This document shows, in pieces, positions 40,534 through 49,107 of a stretch of DNA of 64,000 nt. The notes under the pieces were generated by a model. It saw only the letters and a list, made by a program, of their open reading frames with translations. It did no database searches and was not told the DNA's origin. The stretch comes from Thauera chlorobenzoica (GTDB lineage: Bacteria > Pseudomonadota > Gammaproteobacteria > Burkholderiales > Rhodocyclaceae): the NCBI RefSeq assembly GCF_001922305.1, contig NZ_CP018839.1, forward strand, positions 3,534,001 to 3,598,000, written 5' to 3'. Numbering within the stretch: position 1 is the first letter of the stretch; every line of letters starts with the position of its first letter. The position numbers and the translations under genes are program-made.

Positions 40534-41913
40534 TCATTCCGCGATCTTGCCCGGGATGACCGGAAGCCCCTTGAGGTGATTGAGTGCCTGGTGCAACTGA
40601 TGATCGTCGTCCCCGGCAAGCTCGAAACGGGCCGGCTCGCCTTCGTCGTCGCCAGCCGCGGGGCGGGGCTGCGCCGCGGCCGCCTTGCGTTCGGCCTCCG
40701 GGTCCTTGTCATTGCCGAGATGGCCCTGCAGGTCGGCCTCGCGCACGCGGCGGCTGGAACCATTGGCGCTTTCCTCGACGACGACGTCGGGTTCGATCCC
40801 CTTGGCCTGGATCGAGCGCCCGCTGGGGGTGTAGTAACGCGCGGTGGTGAGCTTGATCGCCGTGCTGTTGTTGAGCGGCAGGATGGTCTGCACCGACCCC
40901 TTGCCGAAGGTCTGCGTCCCCATCACCGTCGCCCGCTTGTGATCCTGCAACGCCCCGGCGACGATTTCCGACGCCGAAGCCGAGCCCGCATTGACCAGCA
41001 CCACCATCGGCACCTCCTTGGCACCGGCAGGCAGGCGGCGGAGGAAGTCGTCGCGCGTCCCGCGCAGGTAATCCGCCGCCGCCGCGCGGTATTCGCGCTT
41101 GGCGTCTTCGGTACGGCCATCGGTCGACACCACCAAGGTGTCGGTGGGCAGGAAGGCAGCGGCGACACCGACGGCACCGTGCAGCAGGCCGCCGGGGTCG
41201 TTGCGCAAATCGAGCACCAGGCCCTGCAGCGGCCCCTCGCCCGCAAGCTTGGCGAAGTGATCCACCACCGATGCCGCGGTGTTTTCCTGGAACTGGGCCA
41301 CGCGCAGGTAGGCGTAGCCGGGCTCGATCATCTTCGAGCGCACGCTCTGCACCTTGATCACTTCGCGGGTCAGGGTGATCACGATCGGGCGCGTCTCGCC
41401 CTTGCGCATGATCGTCAGCGTGATGTCGGTACGCGGCTTGCCCCGCATGCGCTTGACCGCGTCGCTCAGGCTCATGCCCTTGACCGGCGTGTCGTCGAGC
41501 TTGACGATCAGGTCACCCGCCTTCACCCCTGCGCGGAAAGCCGGCGTATCCTCGATCGGCGAGATCACCTTGACGAAGCCGTCTTCCATGCCGACTTCGA
41601 TCCCCAGCCCGCCGAATTCGCCCTGGGTGCCCACCTGCAGATCCTTGAACGCCTCGGCGTCGAGATAGGCCGAATGCGGGTCCAGCCCGGACAACATGCC
41701 ACTGATCGAGTCGGTGATCAGCTTCTTGTCTTCCACCGGCTCGACATAGCCCTGCTTGATCGCGTTGAACACGTCGGCATAGGCGCGCAACTCCTCCACA
41801 GGCAGAGGGACCTGGGTACTGCGGTCCGCATTGGCGGAAAAATTGAGGCTGATCATGATTCCGGCGAACACGCCGGTCATCACGAGACCGAACTGCTTCA
41901 GCTTGCTGCGCAT
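40534..41913 (-). CDS. ctpA: S41 family carboxy-terminal processing protease
   Basis: 459-aa periplasmic serine protease of the CtpA group, which degrades or trims envelope proteins including murein hydrolases. One N-terminal signal-anchor (FGLVMTGVFAGIMISL, about residues 8-23) is followed by a PDZ domain (GLGIEVG onward, about 85-175). The catalytic Ser is in NAGSASASE (about 310) and the Lys in TFGKGSVQ (about 336). A charged, Asp/Glu-rich tail follows. The ATG at 41913 has GGAG seven bases upstream. Neighbouring envC and ctpA form a conserved pair. Confidence 0.95.
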   Translation of the reverse strand: MRSKLKQFGLVMTGVFAGIMISLNFSANADRSTQVPLPVEELRAYADVFNAIKQGYVEPVEDKKLITDSISGMLSGLDPHSAYLDAEAFKDLQVGTQGEFGGLGIEVGMEDGFVKVISPIEDTPAFRAGVKAGDLIVKLDDTPVKGMSLSDAVKRMRGKPRTDITLTIMRKGETRPIVITLTREVIKVQSVRSKMIEPGYAYLRVAQFQENTAASVVDHFAKLAGEGPLQGLVLDLRNDPGGLLHGAVGVAAAFLPTDTLVVSTDGRTEDAKREYRAAAADYLRGTRDDFLRRLPAGAKEVPMVVLVNAGSASASEIVAGALQDHKRATVMGTQTFGKGSVQTILPLNNSTAIKLTTARYYTPSGRSIQAKGIEPDVVVEESANGSSRRVREADLQGHLGNDKDPEAERKAAAAQPRPAAGDDEGEPARFELAGDDDHQLHQALNHLKGLPVIPGKIAE

Positions 41914-41960
41914 GAGAACTCCATTGATCCACCGGCTGCCGTGCCGGCAATGCCACCGGA

Positions 41961-43280
41961 CTAGTCGAGGCGGACCCATTTGAGCGGGTCCTGAGGCTGT
42001 CCCTGGTGACGTATTTCGAAGTATAAACCCGATTCCCCGCCGCCTCCGTCACTGCCCACGCTGGCAATCGCATCCCCGCCACCGACCTGTTCGCCGAGTT
42101 CCTTGAGCAAGGCATCGTTGTTGCCGTAGATCGACAGGTAATCGCCGCCGTGGTCGATGATGATCAGGTTTCCATAGCCGCGCAGCCAGTCGGAAAACAC
42201 GACTTCGCCCCCGGCAATGGCGCGTACATCGGCCCCCACCGCAGCCCGAATGAAAACCCCCTTCCACGTCGTACCGCCTTCGGCCCTTGGAGCACCGAAG
42301 CGGCCGACGAGTTCACCGCGCACCGGAAAGTGCATCTGGCCACGCAACTGGGAAAAACGCACGCCGGTGGGGGTGGGGCCAGCCGCGCTGCGCACCTCGC
42401 CCACCACCGCTTCGGCCCGGCGCGGCGGCGGCGCAGCAGCGGGAGCACGCGCCTGCCGCGCCTGCTCCTCGGCGGCACGGCGCTCTGCCGCTCTGCGCTC
42501 GGCCAGCTGGCGCGCCGCCTCGCGCGCCGCCGCCGCGCGCGCGCGCTGGACGAGCACATCGATCACCTTGGCGAGGCGCTGTTCGTCCTGTTGCAGCGTG
42601 CTGACCTGGCGCTTTTGCGCCTGCAATTCGTCGGCGATCGACGCCAGCGCCCGTTTGCGCTCGAGCTGCACCACTTCCAGCTCGGCACGCTGCGCGCGCT
42701 GCTCGCCCGCAAGCGCCAGCATGCGGTCACGGTGGGAGCGGAGCTCTTCGCGCCGGCGCGTGAGTTCGGCCAGGTCGGCGCGCAAGGATTCGATCACCGC
42801 AACGCGGGCACGACCGAGATGCTCCAGATAATGGGCATCGCGCGCGAGCTGGTTGGGGTCGCGGGCAGACAGCATGGGGGCCACGCCATCGGCCGCGCCA
42901 TGAACGTAATACCGCCGCAGCCACTGCGCCAGCTCGTCGCGGCGTCCATCGATGCGTGCCTGGCTGTCGCGCTGTGCGGCTTCGAGCCGGGCCAGCTGCC
43001 GTTCCGCATCCTTGCGTTCGGTTTCGAGCGCAGCAAGCCGGCGCGTCACGCGCGACACTGCACGCTCGGCCTCGGCCAGCGCGGTGGCCGCCGACGAGCG
43101 CCGTGACTCGGTGCGGACCATATCCTGCCGGAGGTCATGAATGCGCCTCTTGAGATCGTCCAGCCCCTGGCGGCGCTCGGCGATCTCACCCGCATCCTGG
43201 GCACTGGCGGACAGCCCCAAGGCTGCGCCCAGGAACGCGAAACCGAACGCGAGAACCACCCGACGCCATCGATCCAGCAT
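41961..43280 (-). CDS. envC: Murein hydrolase activator EnvC (degenerate LytM)
   Basis: 439-aa EnvC-type activator of the amidases that split septal peptidoglycan. It has a Sec signal (FGFAFLGAALGLSASA, cut near residue 29), a long coiled coil (about 35-280) and a C-terminal LytM/M23 domain. The catalytic zinc ligands of M23 are missing: the first His is replaced (TTWKGVFIRAA), the usual YxH is YGN, and the HLHFE His is Tyr in GLYFEIRH. It should therefore act as an activator, not an enzyme. The start ATG at 43280 is chosen; the open frame to 43376 is implausible. Confidence 0.93.
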   Translation of the reverse strand: MLDRWRRVVLAFGFAFLGAALGLSASAQDAGEIAERRQGLDDLKRRIHDLRQDMVRTESRRSSAATALAEAERAVSRVTRRLAALETERKDAERQLARLEAAQRDSQARIDGRRDELAQWLRRYYVHGAADGVAPMLSARDPNQLARDAHYLEHLGRARVAVIESLRADLAELTRRREELRSHRDRMLALAGEQRAQRAELEVVQLERKRALASIADELQAQKRQVSTLQQDEQRLAKVIDVLVQRARAAAAREAARQLAERRAAERRAAEEQARQARAPAAAPPPRRAEAVVGEVRSAAGPTPTGVRFSQLRGQMHFPVRGELVGRFGAPRAEGGTTWKGVFIRAAVGADVRAIAGGEVVFSDWLRGYGNLIIIDHGGDYLSIYGNNDALLKELGEQVGGGDAIASVGSDGGGGESGLYFEIRHQGQPQDPLKWVRLD

Positions 43281-43585
43281 CAAACCCGCCCCCGGCCGAC
43301 GGGCGCTCAGACCGTGCCCTGACTGGCTGCCAGCGCCTCGGCGAGACCCCGCCCGAGCCCCCCGGCGGAGCGGCACCCCCGGCGCCCCTTATCCCGGGCC
43401 GATTCACCGCAACGAAGCAGAACGATCTTGTACATGAAGCGCCATTCCAGTCAGAGGGCAAAACAGCGGGGGAGAACGCAGCCGAGCGCACCTGCCCCGA
43501 AACCGCCCGAGGGCACGGCTGCAGCGATACGCATTCATAGAACGCAGTATTTTATACTATCGCTTTTGCCCGCACCGACCCCACT
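43281..43585. other. Intergenic region between divergent envC and the arsR-type gene
   Basis: About 305 bp without a supported gene. The left 200 bp are GC-rich and featureless to me. The right end has ATTTTATACTATCG, giving a -10-like TATACT (43553-43558) for the regulator gene. Short ORFs here overlap only in low-complexity Arg/Gly/Pro sequence. Confidence 0.6.
43553..43558 (+). promoter_or_regulatory. Probable -10 element of the arsR-type regulator
   Basis: TATACT 27 bp before the GTG start, in the most A/T-rich stretch of this gap. Confidence 0.45.
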
Positions 43586-43915
43586 GTGAACAACGATCAC
43601 AACTTCGCGCTCATCGACAAGCACGAGCACATCGAAACCGCTGCGCGCGCGCTCAAGGCGATCGCCCACCCGCTGCGCCTGAAGATCCTGTGCGTGCTCG
43701 GTGAAGGCGAAGTCTGCGTCCAGGACATCGTCGATGCGGTCGGCACTTCGCAGAGCAACATCTCCCAGCATCTCGCCATCCTGCGCGACAAGGGCGTGCT
43801 GCAGACCCGCAAGGACGCCAACCGCGTTTACTATCGGGTCGGCGACCAGCGCACGCTCCAGCTCATCGTGCTGATGCGCGAAGTGTTCTGCGGCGCGGAT
43901 GCGGATCGAAGCTGA
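43586..43915 (+). CDS. ArsR-family winged-helix transcriptional regulator
   Basis: 109-aa ArsR/SmtB-type regulator. The HTH is DIVDAVGTSQSNISQHLAILRDKG (about residues 48-71), preceded by ALKAIAHPLRLKILCVLGEG and followed by a wing (RVYYRVGD). There is one cysteine in LKILCVLGE, one in EVCVQDI and one in EVFCGAD, a set that could sense thiols or metals, but no classical metal site is complete. The GTG start at 43586 lacks a clear ribosome binding site and lies close to the probable -10. It precedes the rhodanese gene by 45 bp. Confidence 0.93.
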   Translation: MNNDHNFALIDKHEHIETAARALKAIAHPLRLKILCVLGEGEVCVQDIVDAVGTSQSNISQHLAILRDKGVLQTRKDANRVYYRVGDQRTLQLIVLMREVFCGADADRS

Positions 43916-43960
43916 CTCCGCCCCCCACTTCCCACCCCCTAACCCGGAGCACATCCTTTC

Positions 43961-44377
43961 GTGGAATTCCTGCAACAGAACTGGTACTGGGCTGCCCTCG
44001 CGGCCGCCAGCGGCGCCTGGCTGATGGCCGACCTGATCCGCAACCGCGGCGACAAGAGCCAGCTTTCGCCGCTCGAGGCCACCTTGCTGATCAATCGCGA
44101 GGACGCCATCGTCATCGACATACGCGATCCGGGCGAATATGCCCAGGGCCACGTCCCCAACGCCCGCCACATTCCCGCGGGCGAACTGGCCCGCCGCAGC
44201 GGTGAGCTGGAAAAGTGGAAAAACCAGCCGCTGATCCTGTGCTGCGCCACCGGTGCGCGCTCGAACTCGGCACTCCAAACGCTCCGCCAGGCCGGCTTCG
44301 ACAAGCTCTACAACCTGCGCGGCGGCATGATGGAATGGCAGAAGGCCGGCCAGCCGACCAGCCGCAAGAGGAAATGA
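43961..44377 (+). CDS. Membrane-anchored rhodanese-like protein
   Basis: 138 aa with an N-terminal hydrophobic anchor (WYWAALAAASGAWLMADLI) and one rhodanese domain. The active-site loop is CATGAR with Cys95, close to the sulfurtransferase pattern; AIVIDIRDPGEYAQGHVPNARHIPAGEL is typical. Homologues (E. coli YibN) sit beside grxC-secB-gpsA in many proteobacteria. The GTG start codes Met. It is coupled to grxC, whose first possible ATG overlaps its stop. Confidence 0.94.
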   Translation: MEFLQQNWYWAALAAASGAWLMADLIRNRGDKSQLSPLEATLLINREDAIVIDIRDPGEYAQGHVPNARHIPAGELARRSGELEKWKNQPLILCCATGARSNSALQTLRQAGFDKLYNLRGGMMEWQKAGQPTSRKRK

Positions 44378-44379
44378 GC

Positions 44380-44649
44380 ATGTCGCCGCAAATCCGCATG
44401 TATGCCACCGCTACCTGCCCCTATTGCATCCGTGCCGAGCAGCTGCTGCGGGACAAGGGCGTGGCCAGCCTGGACAAGATCCGGGTCGATCTCGAACCCG
44501 CCCGCCGCGATGAAATGACCACCCTCAGCGGACGGCGGACGGTTCCCCAGATCTTCATTGGCGACTACCATGTCGGGGGGTGCGACGATCTTTACGCGCT
44601 GGACCGCACCGGCCAGCTCGATGCGCTGCTGCGTGGCGAGCCGGCCTGA
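44380..44649 (+). CDS. grxC: Glutaredoxin 3
   Basis: GrxC (89 aa), a glutathione-dependent dithiol reductant. The CPYC active site is at Cys13-Cys16, followed by TVPQIFIGDYHVGGCDDLYAL, which binds glutathione. There are two candidate starts: ATG 44374 overlapping the rhodanese stop, and ATG 44380, which has the better-spaced AGAGGA. It belongs to the conserved rhodanese-grxC-secB block. Confidence 0.96.
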   Translation: MSPQIRMYATATCPYCIRAEQLLRDKGVASLDKIRVDLEPARRDEMTTLSGRRTVPQIFIGDYHVGGCDDLYALDRTGQLDALLRGEPA

Positions 44650-44757
44650 ACCGGTTCCGGCCCGCCCCCGTCGCTCCCGTCCTGTCACCTCCATCGCGGC
44701 CCGGCGTCATTGCCTGGTCGACTCCCACCGATTTCCACTCTCACTGGCTTTCCTTCC

Positions 44758-45222
44758 ATGTCCGAAAACACCCAACCCGTATTCTCGATCGAAAAGCTCT
44801 ACGTCAAGGATCTCTCGCTCGAAGTGCCGGGCGCGCCGCAGATCTTTCTCGAGCGCGAAGCCCCCCAGGTCAACGTTCAGCTGCGCACTGCGGGGCAGCC
44901 GGTCGATGAGGGCGTCTACGAAGTCACCCTGACCGTCACCGTGACCGCCCAGATCGGCGAAGAGCGCACCCTGTTCCTGGTCGAGGTCGCCCAGGCCGGC
45001 ATCTTCCAGATCCGCAACATCCCCGCGGCCGATCTCGAGCCGGTGATGATGATCGGCTGCCCGAACATCCTCTTCCCCTACGCCCGCGAAGCGATCTCCG
45101 ACGCCGTCACTCGCGCCGGCTTCCAGCCGGTGCTGCTGTCGCCGGTGAATTTCGAATCGCTCTACCAGGCCCAAAGCCAGCAGGCGGCCGAGCACGCCGC
45201 AGGCGAAGTGCCGATCCAGTGA
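44758..45222 (+). CDS. secB: Protein-export chaperone SecB
   Basis: SecB (154 aa) keeps Sec substrates unfolded and delivers them to SecA. The PVFSIEKLYVKDLSLEVPGAP start, EVTLTVTVTA and the acidic, hydrophobic FLVEVAQAGIFQI are diagnostic. PNILFPYAREAISD is the best-conserved block. Start at the ATG 44758 (the frame opens earlier without homology). Confidence 0.97.
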   Translation: MSENTQPVFSIEKLYVKDLSLEVPGAPQIFLEREAPQVNVQLRTAGQPVDEGVYEVTLTVTVTAQIGEERTLFLVEVAQAGIFQIRNIPAADLEPVMMIGCPNILFPYAREAISDAVTRAGFQPVLLSPVNFESLYQAQSQQAAEHAAGEVPIQ

Positions 45223-45232
45223 GTCCGCGCTC

Positions 45233-45712
45233 ATGAACAGCGCCCACCGCTCCTTCGCAACGAAGCTGGCCAGTGCTCCCGCGCTCGCCCTCGTCCTGCT
45301 GGGCGCCCCCGCCGGCCCGGCCCTTTCCCAAGGGATCGAGTTCCGCTCCGCCGGTGCGGCTACCGTGGTACGCGACGCCCCTTCGCCGCAAGGCCGGGCG
45401 CTGTTCATGTTGCGCCCGGGGACGCCGGTCGAAGTCGTCATCGCCCAGGACGGCTGGCTGCGGGTACGGGAATCCGGCGGCACGCTGAGCTGGGTCGAAC
45501 GCAGCGCCCTCGGCACGCGCCGCACCGTGATGATCACTGTGGAGCGTGCGACCATTCGCCGCGCGCCCCGCGAGGATGCCCCGCCGAGCTTCGAAGCGGT
45601 GCGCAACGTCGTCCTCGAGCTGCTCGAGCCACCTGCACTGGGCTGGGCCCGGGTCCGTCACACCGACGGCCTCGAAGGCTTCGTGCGCGCCGCCGAGGTA
45701 TGGGGCCTGTGA
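45233..45712 (+). CDS. SH3-domain exported protein
   Basis: 159-aa protein with a signal peptide (LASAPALALVLLGAPAGPALS, cut near residue 32) and probably two bacterial SH3b repeats (AATVVRDAPSPQGRALFML and RATIRRAPREDAPPSFEAV). It probably lies in the periplasm and binds peptidoglycan or a protein ligand. It overlaps the gpsA start by a few bases and is transcribed with secB and gpsA. Confidence 0.88.
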   Translation: MNSAHRSFATKLASAPALALVLLGAPAGPALSQGIEFRSAGAATVVRDAPSPQGRALFMLRPGTPVEVVIAQDGWLRVRESGGTLSWVERSALGTRRTVMITVERATIRRAPREDAPPSFEAVRNVVLELLEPPALGWARVRHTDGLEGFVRAAEVWGL

Positions 45713-46698
45713 GCTGCAACATCACGGTATTCGGCGCCGGCGCCTGGGGCACCGCCCTCGCCCAGGCCCTGTCCACCACCCACACGGTCAGGCTGTGGGC
45801 ACGCGACCGCCAGCACCTGGGCGAGATCGCCCGCACCCGCGAAAACCGCCGCTATCTGCCCGGCGTGCAGTTGCACCCCGCCCTGGAATTCGAAGCCGAC
45901 TTCCCTGCCGCAGCCCAGGGCGCGGACCTGCACCTCGTCGTCACCCCGCTTTCCGGCCTGCGCGACACCGCACGCGGGCTGCGCGAGCAGTCTCCGGGCA
46001 CTCCCCTGCTCTGGGCATGCAAGGGCTTCGAAGCCGGTAGCGGCCGCCTGCCGCACGAGATCGCGGCCGAAGAACTCGGCGTCGGTGCACCCTGCGGCGT
46101 GCTCACCGGCCCCAGCTTCGCCGCCGAAGTCGCGCGCGGCCTGCCGGCCGCCATCACGCTCGCCGCCAGCGACACCGCGTTCGCCCACCACTGGGTAAAT
46201 GCGCTGCACCAGCCGCGCCTGCGCCTCTATGCCAACACCGACCTGGTCGGCTGCGAAATCGGCGGCGCGGTGAAGAACGTCATCGCGATCGCCGCCGGGG
46301 TGTCCGACGGCATGGGCTTCGGCCTCAACGCCCGCGCCGCGTTGATCACCCGCGGCCTGGCCGAGATCGCCCGCCTCGCCGAAGCGCTCGGCGGGCGCAG
46401 CGAGACCCTGATGGGACTGGCCGGCATGGGCGACCTGCTCCTGACCTGCACCGGCGATCTGTCGCGCAACCGCCGCGTCGGCCTCGCACTGGCCGAAGGC
46501 AAAAGTCTGGACCACATCCTGCACGAACTCGGCCACGTCGCCGAAGGGGTGCCTACCGCCCGCGAAGTCGTCCGTCAGGCGCACCGCCACGGCGTCGAAA
46601 TGCCGATCTGCGAAGCGATCGACGCACTGCTGCATCATGGCCTGAGCGCACGCAACGCGGTCGAGCAGTTGCTGGCCCGCGAGCCCCGCCACGAATGA
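45709..46698 (+). CDS. gpsA: Glycerol-3-phosphate dehydrogenase [NAD(P)+]
   Basis: GpsA (329 aa) makes sn-glycerol-3-phosphate for phospholipids from dihydroxyacetone phosphate. The N-terminal ITVFGAGAWGTALAQAL is the NAD-binding motif; KGFEAGSGRLPHEI, LTGPSFAAEVARGLP and GCEIGGAVKNVIAIAAGVSDG with the catalytic Lys are all present. I use GTG 45709, giving the expected short N-terminus and GAGG about 10 bases upstream; ATG 45700 is the alternative and would leave almost no spacing. Confidence 0.96.
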   Translation: MSCNITVFGAGAWGTALAQALSTTHTVRLWARDRQHLGEIARTRENRRYLPGVQLHPALEFEADFPAAAQGADLHLVVTPLSGLRDTARGLREQSPGTPLLWACKGFEAGSGRLPHEIAAEELGVGAPCGVLTGPSFAAEVARGLPAAITLAASDTAFAHHWVNALHQPRLRLYANTDLVGCEIGGAVKNVIAIAAGVSDGMGFGLNARAALITRGLAEIARLAEALGGRSETLMGLAGMGDLLLTCTGDLSRNRRVGLALAEGKSLDHILHELGHVAEGVPTAREVVRQAHRHGVEMPICEAIDALLHHGLSARNAVEQLLAREPRHE

Positions 46699-46723
46699 TC
46701 GACACCGTGCCGGTGCCGTCGGA

Positions 46724-47194
46724 CTACAGTCCGGCGGCACCGGCAAAATCGTGCTGGCGCCAGGCTTCGTAGACCACCACCGCCACCGCGTTCGACAGGT
46801 TCACGCTGCGATTGGTGGGACGCATCGGAATCCGCAGCCTCATCCCCGGCTCAAGGGCCTGCACCACGTCCTCGGGCAGGCCCCGGCTTTCCGGCCCGAA
46901 CAGCAGCGCATCCCCTTCCCGGTAGTCGACCGCATCATGGCGCCGGCTGCCGCGCGTGGTGAGCGCGAACATGCGCCGCCCGGCCAGCGCCTGGCGGCAG
47001 CGGATCCAGTCCGGATGCACGGTGACACAGGTCAGGTCGTGATAATCCAGCCCGGCCCGGGCAAGCTGCTTGTCCGACAGGTCGAAGCCGAGCGGCGCCA
47101 CCAGGTGGAGCCTGCAACCGGTGTTCGCTGCAAGGCGGATGATGTTGCCGGTATTGGGGGGAATTTCAGGCTGGTAGAGGACGATTTCGAACAT
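46724..47194 (-). CDS. trmL: tRNA (cytidine(34)-2'-O)-methyltransferase
   Basis: TrmL (156 aa), a SPOUT methyltransferase that 2'-O-methylates the wobble base of tRNA-Leu. EIVLYQPEIPPNTGNIIRLAANTG is the family start, GPESRGLPEDV and IPMRPTNRSVNLSNAVAVVVYEAW form the knot and SAM site. The ATG at 47194 begins exactly at the conserved N-terminus. It is convergent with gpsA and downstream of comF on the minus strand. Confidence 0.96.
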   Translation of the reverse strand: MFEIVLYQPEIPPNTGNIIRLAANTGCRLHLVAPLGFDLSDKQLARAGLDYHDLTCVTVHPDWIRCRQALAGRRMFALTTRGSRRHDAVDYREGDALLFGPESRGLPEDVVQALEPGMRLRIPMRPTNRSVNLSNAVAVVVYEAWRQHDFAGAAGL

Positions 47195-47326
47195 CGGGAA
47201 AGCGGGCGAGCTCCGTTGCGCCCGGACCAGGCATCGGGCCGGCGCACTGGGGGGCGTGGATGAAGGAGGGGCGCCGCCGCGACAGTGGCGCCCGGCAGCG
47301 CGCAACTGTACCGCAGCAGGCCGCGC

Positions 47327-48049
47327 TCAGTAAGGGGCGGGCGTGCGCGCGACGACCAGGTTCCCCACCCAGGCCGCACCCCGTTGCTTCAGACAGCGGG
47401 CGAGCGCATCCAGGGTTGCACCGGTGGTCATCACGTCATCGACCACGATCACCCGCCGCCCGCCCAGTTCGGCACTGCATGCGAATGCGCCGTGCGGGTT
47501 GCGCAGGCGCGCTGCGCGCCCGAGGCCGGCCTGGGCAGGAAGGTTGCGGGTCTTGCCGACCAGCGAAAGCGCCAGCGGCAGGCCACGCGCGCGCGCGAAC
47601 GGCCGCGCAAGTTCCACTGCCTGGTTGAAGCCGCGCTCAGCCAGACGCCGCGGGTGAACAGGCATCGGCAGGACGAGATCGGCGCTCGCGCCGAAATCCC
47701 CCGCTCTCGCCGCCAGCTCGGCGGCGAAAAAGTCCGACAGCGCCAGCCGGTGGCGATACTTGAGCGCATGCACCATCGCATCGACCGGAAAGGCGAAGTC
47801 ATACAGCGCGCGCGTCGCATCGTAAGCCGGCCCCTCGCGCAGGCAGGCGCCGCAGGGACCTTCGCCAAGCGCCGGCAGCGCGCACTGCGGGCAGGCCGTG
47901 CCAGGCCGCCGCGGCAGGGCGGCGGCGCATGCCGCGCACAGCGCCTCGCGCCCCGCCTCGTTGCCACACACGAAGCAGTCCTGCGGCACCGCGAAGTCGG
48001 CGACGCGCGACAGCAGCAAAGGAATGAATCGCACGGCGTTTGACAACAT
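47327..48049 (-). CDS. comF: ComF family protein (PRPP-binding)
   Basis: 240-aa ComF/GntX-type protein. Four CxxC pairs (CFVC, CAAC, CPQC, CGAC) in the first 75 residues form a zinc-binding region, followed by a phosphoribosyltransferase-like domain with VIVVDDVMTTGATLDAL (the PRPP loop) near residue 200 and RNLPAQAGLGRAARLRN. ComF functions in uptake of transforming DNA in competent species; its role here is inferred and other com genes are not in the window. It is divergent from bioB. Confidence 0.92.
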   Translation of the reverse strand: MLSNAVRFIPLLLSRVADFAVPQDCFVCGNEAGREALCAACAAALPRRPGTACPQCALPALGEGPCGACLREGPAYDATRALYDFAFPVDAMVHALKYRHRLALSDFFAAELAARAGDFGASADLVLPMPVHPRRLAERGFNQAVELARPFARARGLPLALSLVGKTRNLPAQAGLGRAARLRNPHGAFACSAELGGRRVIVVDDVMTTGATLDALARCLKQRGAAWVGNLVVARTPAPY

Positions 48050-48071
48050 TTCAGGGGATGGAAGAACATGT

Positions 48072-48091
48072 GGGCTCCGTAATTACAGCCC
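48072..48091. promoter_or_regulatory. Inverted repeat between comF and bioB
   Basis: GGGCT (48072-48076) and AGCCC (48087-48091) around an A/T-rich TAATTA centre, within the 54-bp divergent spacer. It could be an operator for either gene; it does not resemble the BirA site as I remember it. Confidence 0.3.
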
Positions 48092-48103
48092 GGAACGCCT
48101 GAA

Positions 48104-49096
48104 ATGACAATGACTTCTGCCGCCCTCGACCGCCAGCCCCCGGCAGCCCCTGCAACCGCCGAGCGCAAGCGGTGGACCGTTGCCGAAGTGCAGGCCCTGT
48201 TCGAGCTGCCCTTCTTCGAACTGATGTACCGCGCCCAGCAGGTTCACCGCGAGCATTTCGACCCGCACGCGGTCCAGCGGTCCACCCTGCTGTCGATCAA
48301 GACCGGCGGCTGCTCGGAAGACTGCGGCTACTGTTCCCAGTCGGCACGCCACGACACCGGCCTCGAGCGCGAGCGCCTGATGGCGCTCGGCCAGGTGCTG
48401 GAAAACGCCCGTGCCGCGAAGGCCCGCGGCGCGACCCGGTTCTGCATGGGCGCCGCCTGGCGCGGACCGAAGGACAAGGATCTCGAGCCGGTGCTGGAGA
48501 TGGTGCGCGAGGTCAAGAAACTCGGCCTGCAGACCTGCGTGACCCTGGGCATGCTCAAGGACGGCCAGGCCGAGCAGCTCGCCGAAGCCGGGCTCGATTA
48601 CTACAACCACAACCTCGACACCGCGCCCGATTTCTACGGCCAGGTGATCACCACCCACTCCCTGCAGGACCGCCTCGACACCCTCGACAAGGTGCGCGGC
48701 GTCGGCATCAACGTCTGCAGCGGCGGCATTGTCGGCATGGGCGAGAGCCGCCCCCAGCGCGCCGCACTGATCGCCCAACTCGCCAACCTGCCGACTCCGC
48801 CCGAATCGGTGCCGATCAACAACCTGGTGCAGATTCCCGGCACGCCGCTGGCCGGCGCCGGCCAGCTCGACCCGTTCGAGTTCGTGCGCACCGTCGCCGC
48901 GGCCCGCATCACCATGCCGCAAAGCTTCGTGCGCCTGTCCGCCGGCCGCGAGCAGATGAGCGACGAACTGCAGGCGTTGTGCTTCATGGCCGGCGCCAAC
49001 TCGATGTTCTACGGCGAGCGCCTGCTCACCACCGACAACCCCGACGCCGACCGCGATGATCGCCTGTTCGAGCGCCTCGGCCTGCGCGCGGTCTGA
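48104..49096 (+). CDS. bioB: Biotin synthase
   Basis: BioB (330 aa), a radical-SAM enzyme inserting sulfur into dethiobiotin. The cluster motif is Cys70-x3-Cys74-x2-Cys77 in [13 protein letters not shown]; the second cluster is supported by Cys in [11 protein letters not shown] and [10 protein letters not shown] and by Arg in [17 protein letters not shown]. Followed after 11 bp by bioC. Other biotin genes (bioA, bioD, bioF) are elsewhere. Confidence 0.98.
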   Translation: MTMTSAALDRQPPAAPATAERKRWTVAEVQALFELPFFELMYRAQQVHREHFDPHAVQRSTLLSIKTGGCSEDCGYCSQSARHDTGLERERLMALGQVLENARAAKARGATRFCMGAAWRGPKDKDLEPVLEMVREVKKLGLQTCVTLGMLKDGQAEQLAEAGLDYYNHNLDTAPDFYGQVITTHSLQDRLDTLDKVRGVGINVCSGGIVGMGESRPQRAALIAQLANLPTPPESVPINNLVQIPGTPLAGAGQLDPFEFVRTVAAARITMPQSFVRLSAGREQMSDELQALCFMAGANSMFYGERLLTTDNPDADRDDRLFERLGLRAV

Positions 49097-49107
49097 ACCC
49101 GGCGACG

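Noticed and set aside
43186..43491. Small minus-strand frame in the envC upstream gap
   Set aside because: Partly overlaps envC, Arg/Gly/Pro-rich, no ribosome binding site.
48040..48069. TTGACA as a -35 for bioB
   Set aside because: The hexamer is perfect, but nothing like a -10 follows at 16-18 bp and it lies within the start of comF; kept only as a remark.
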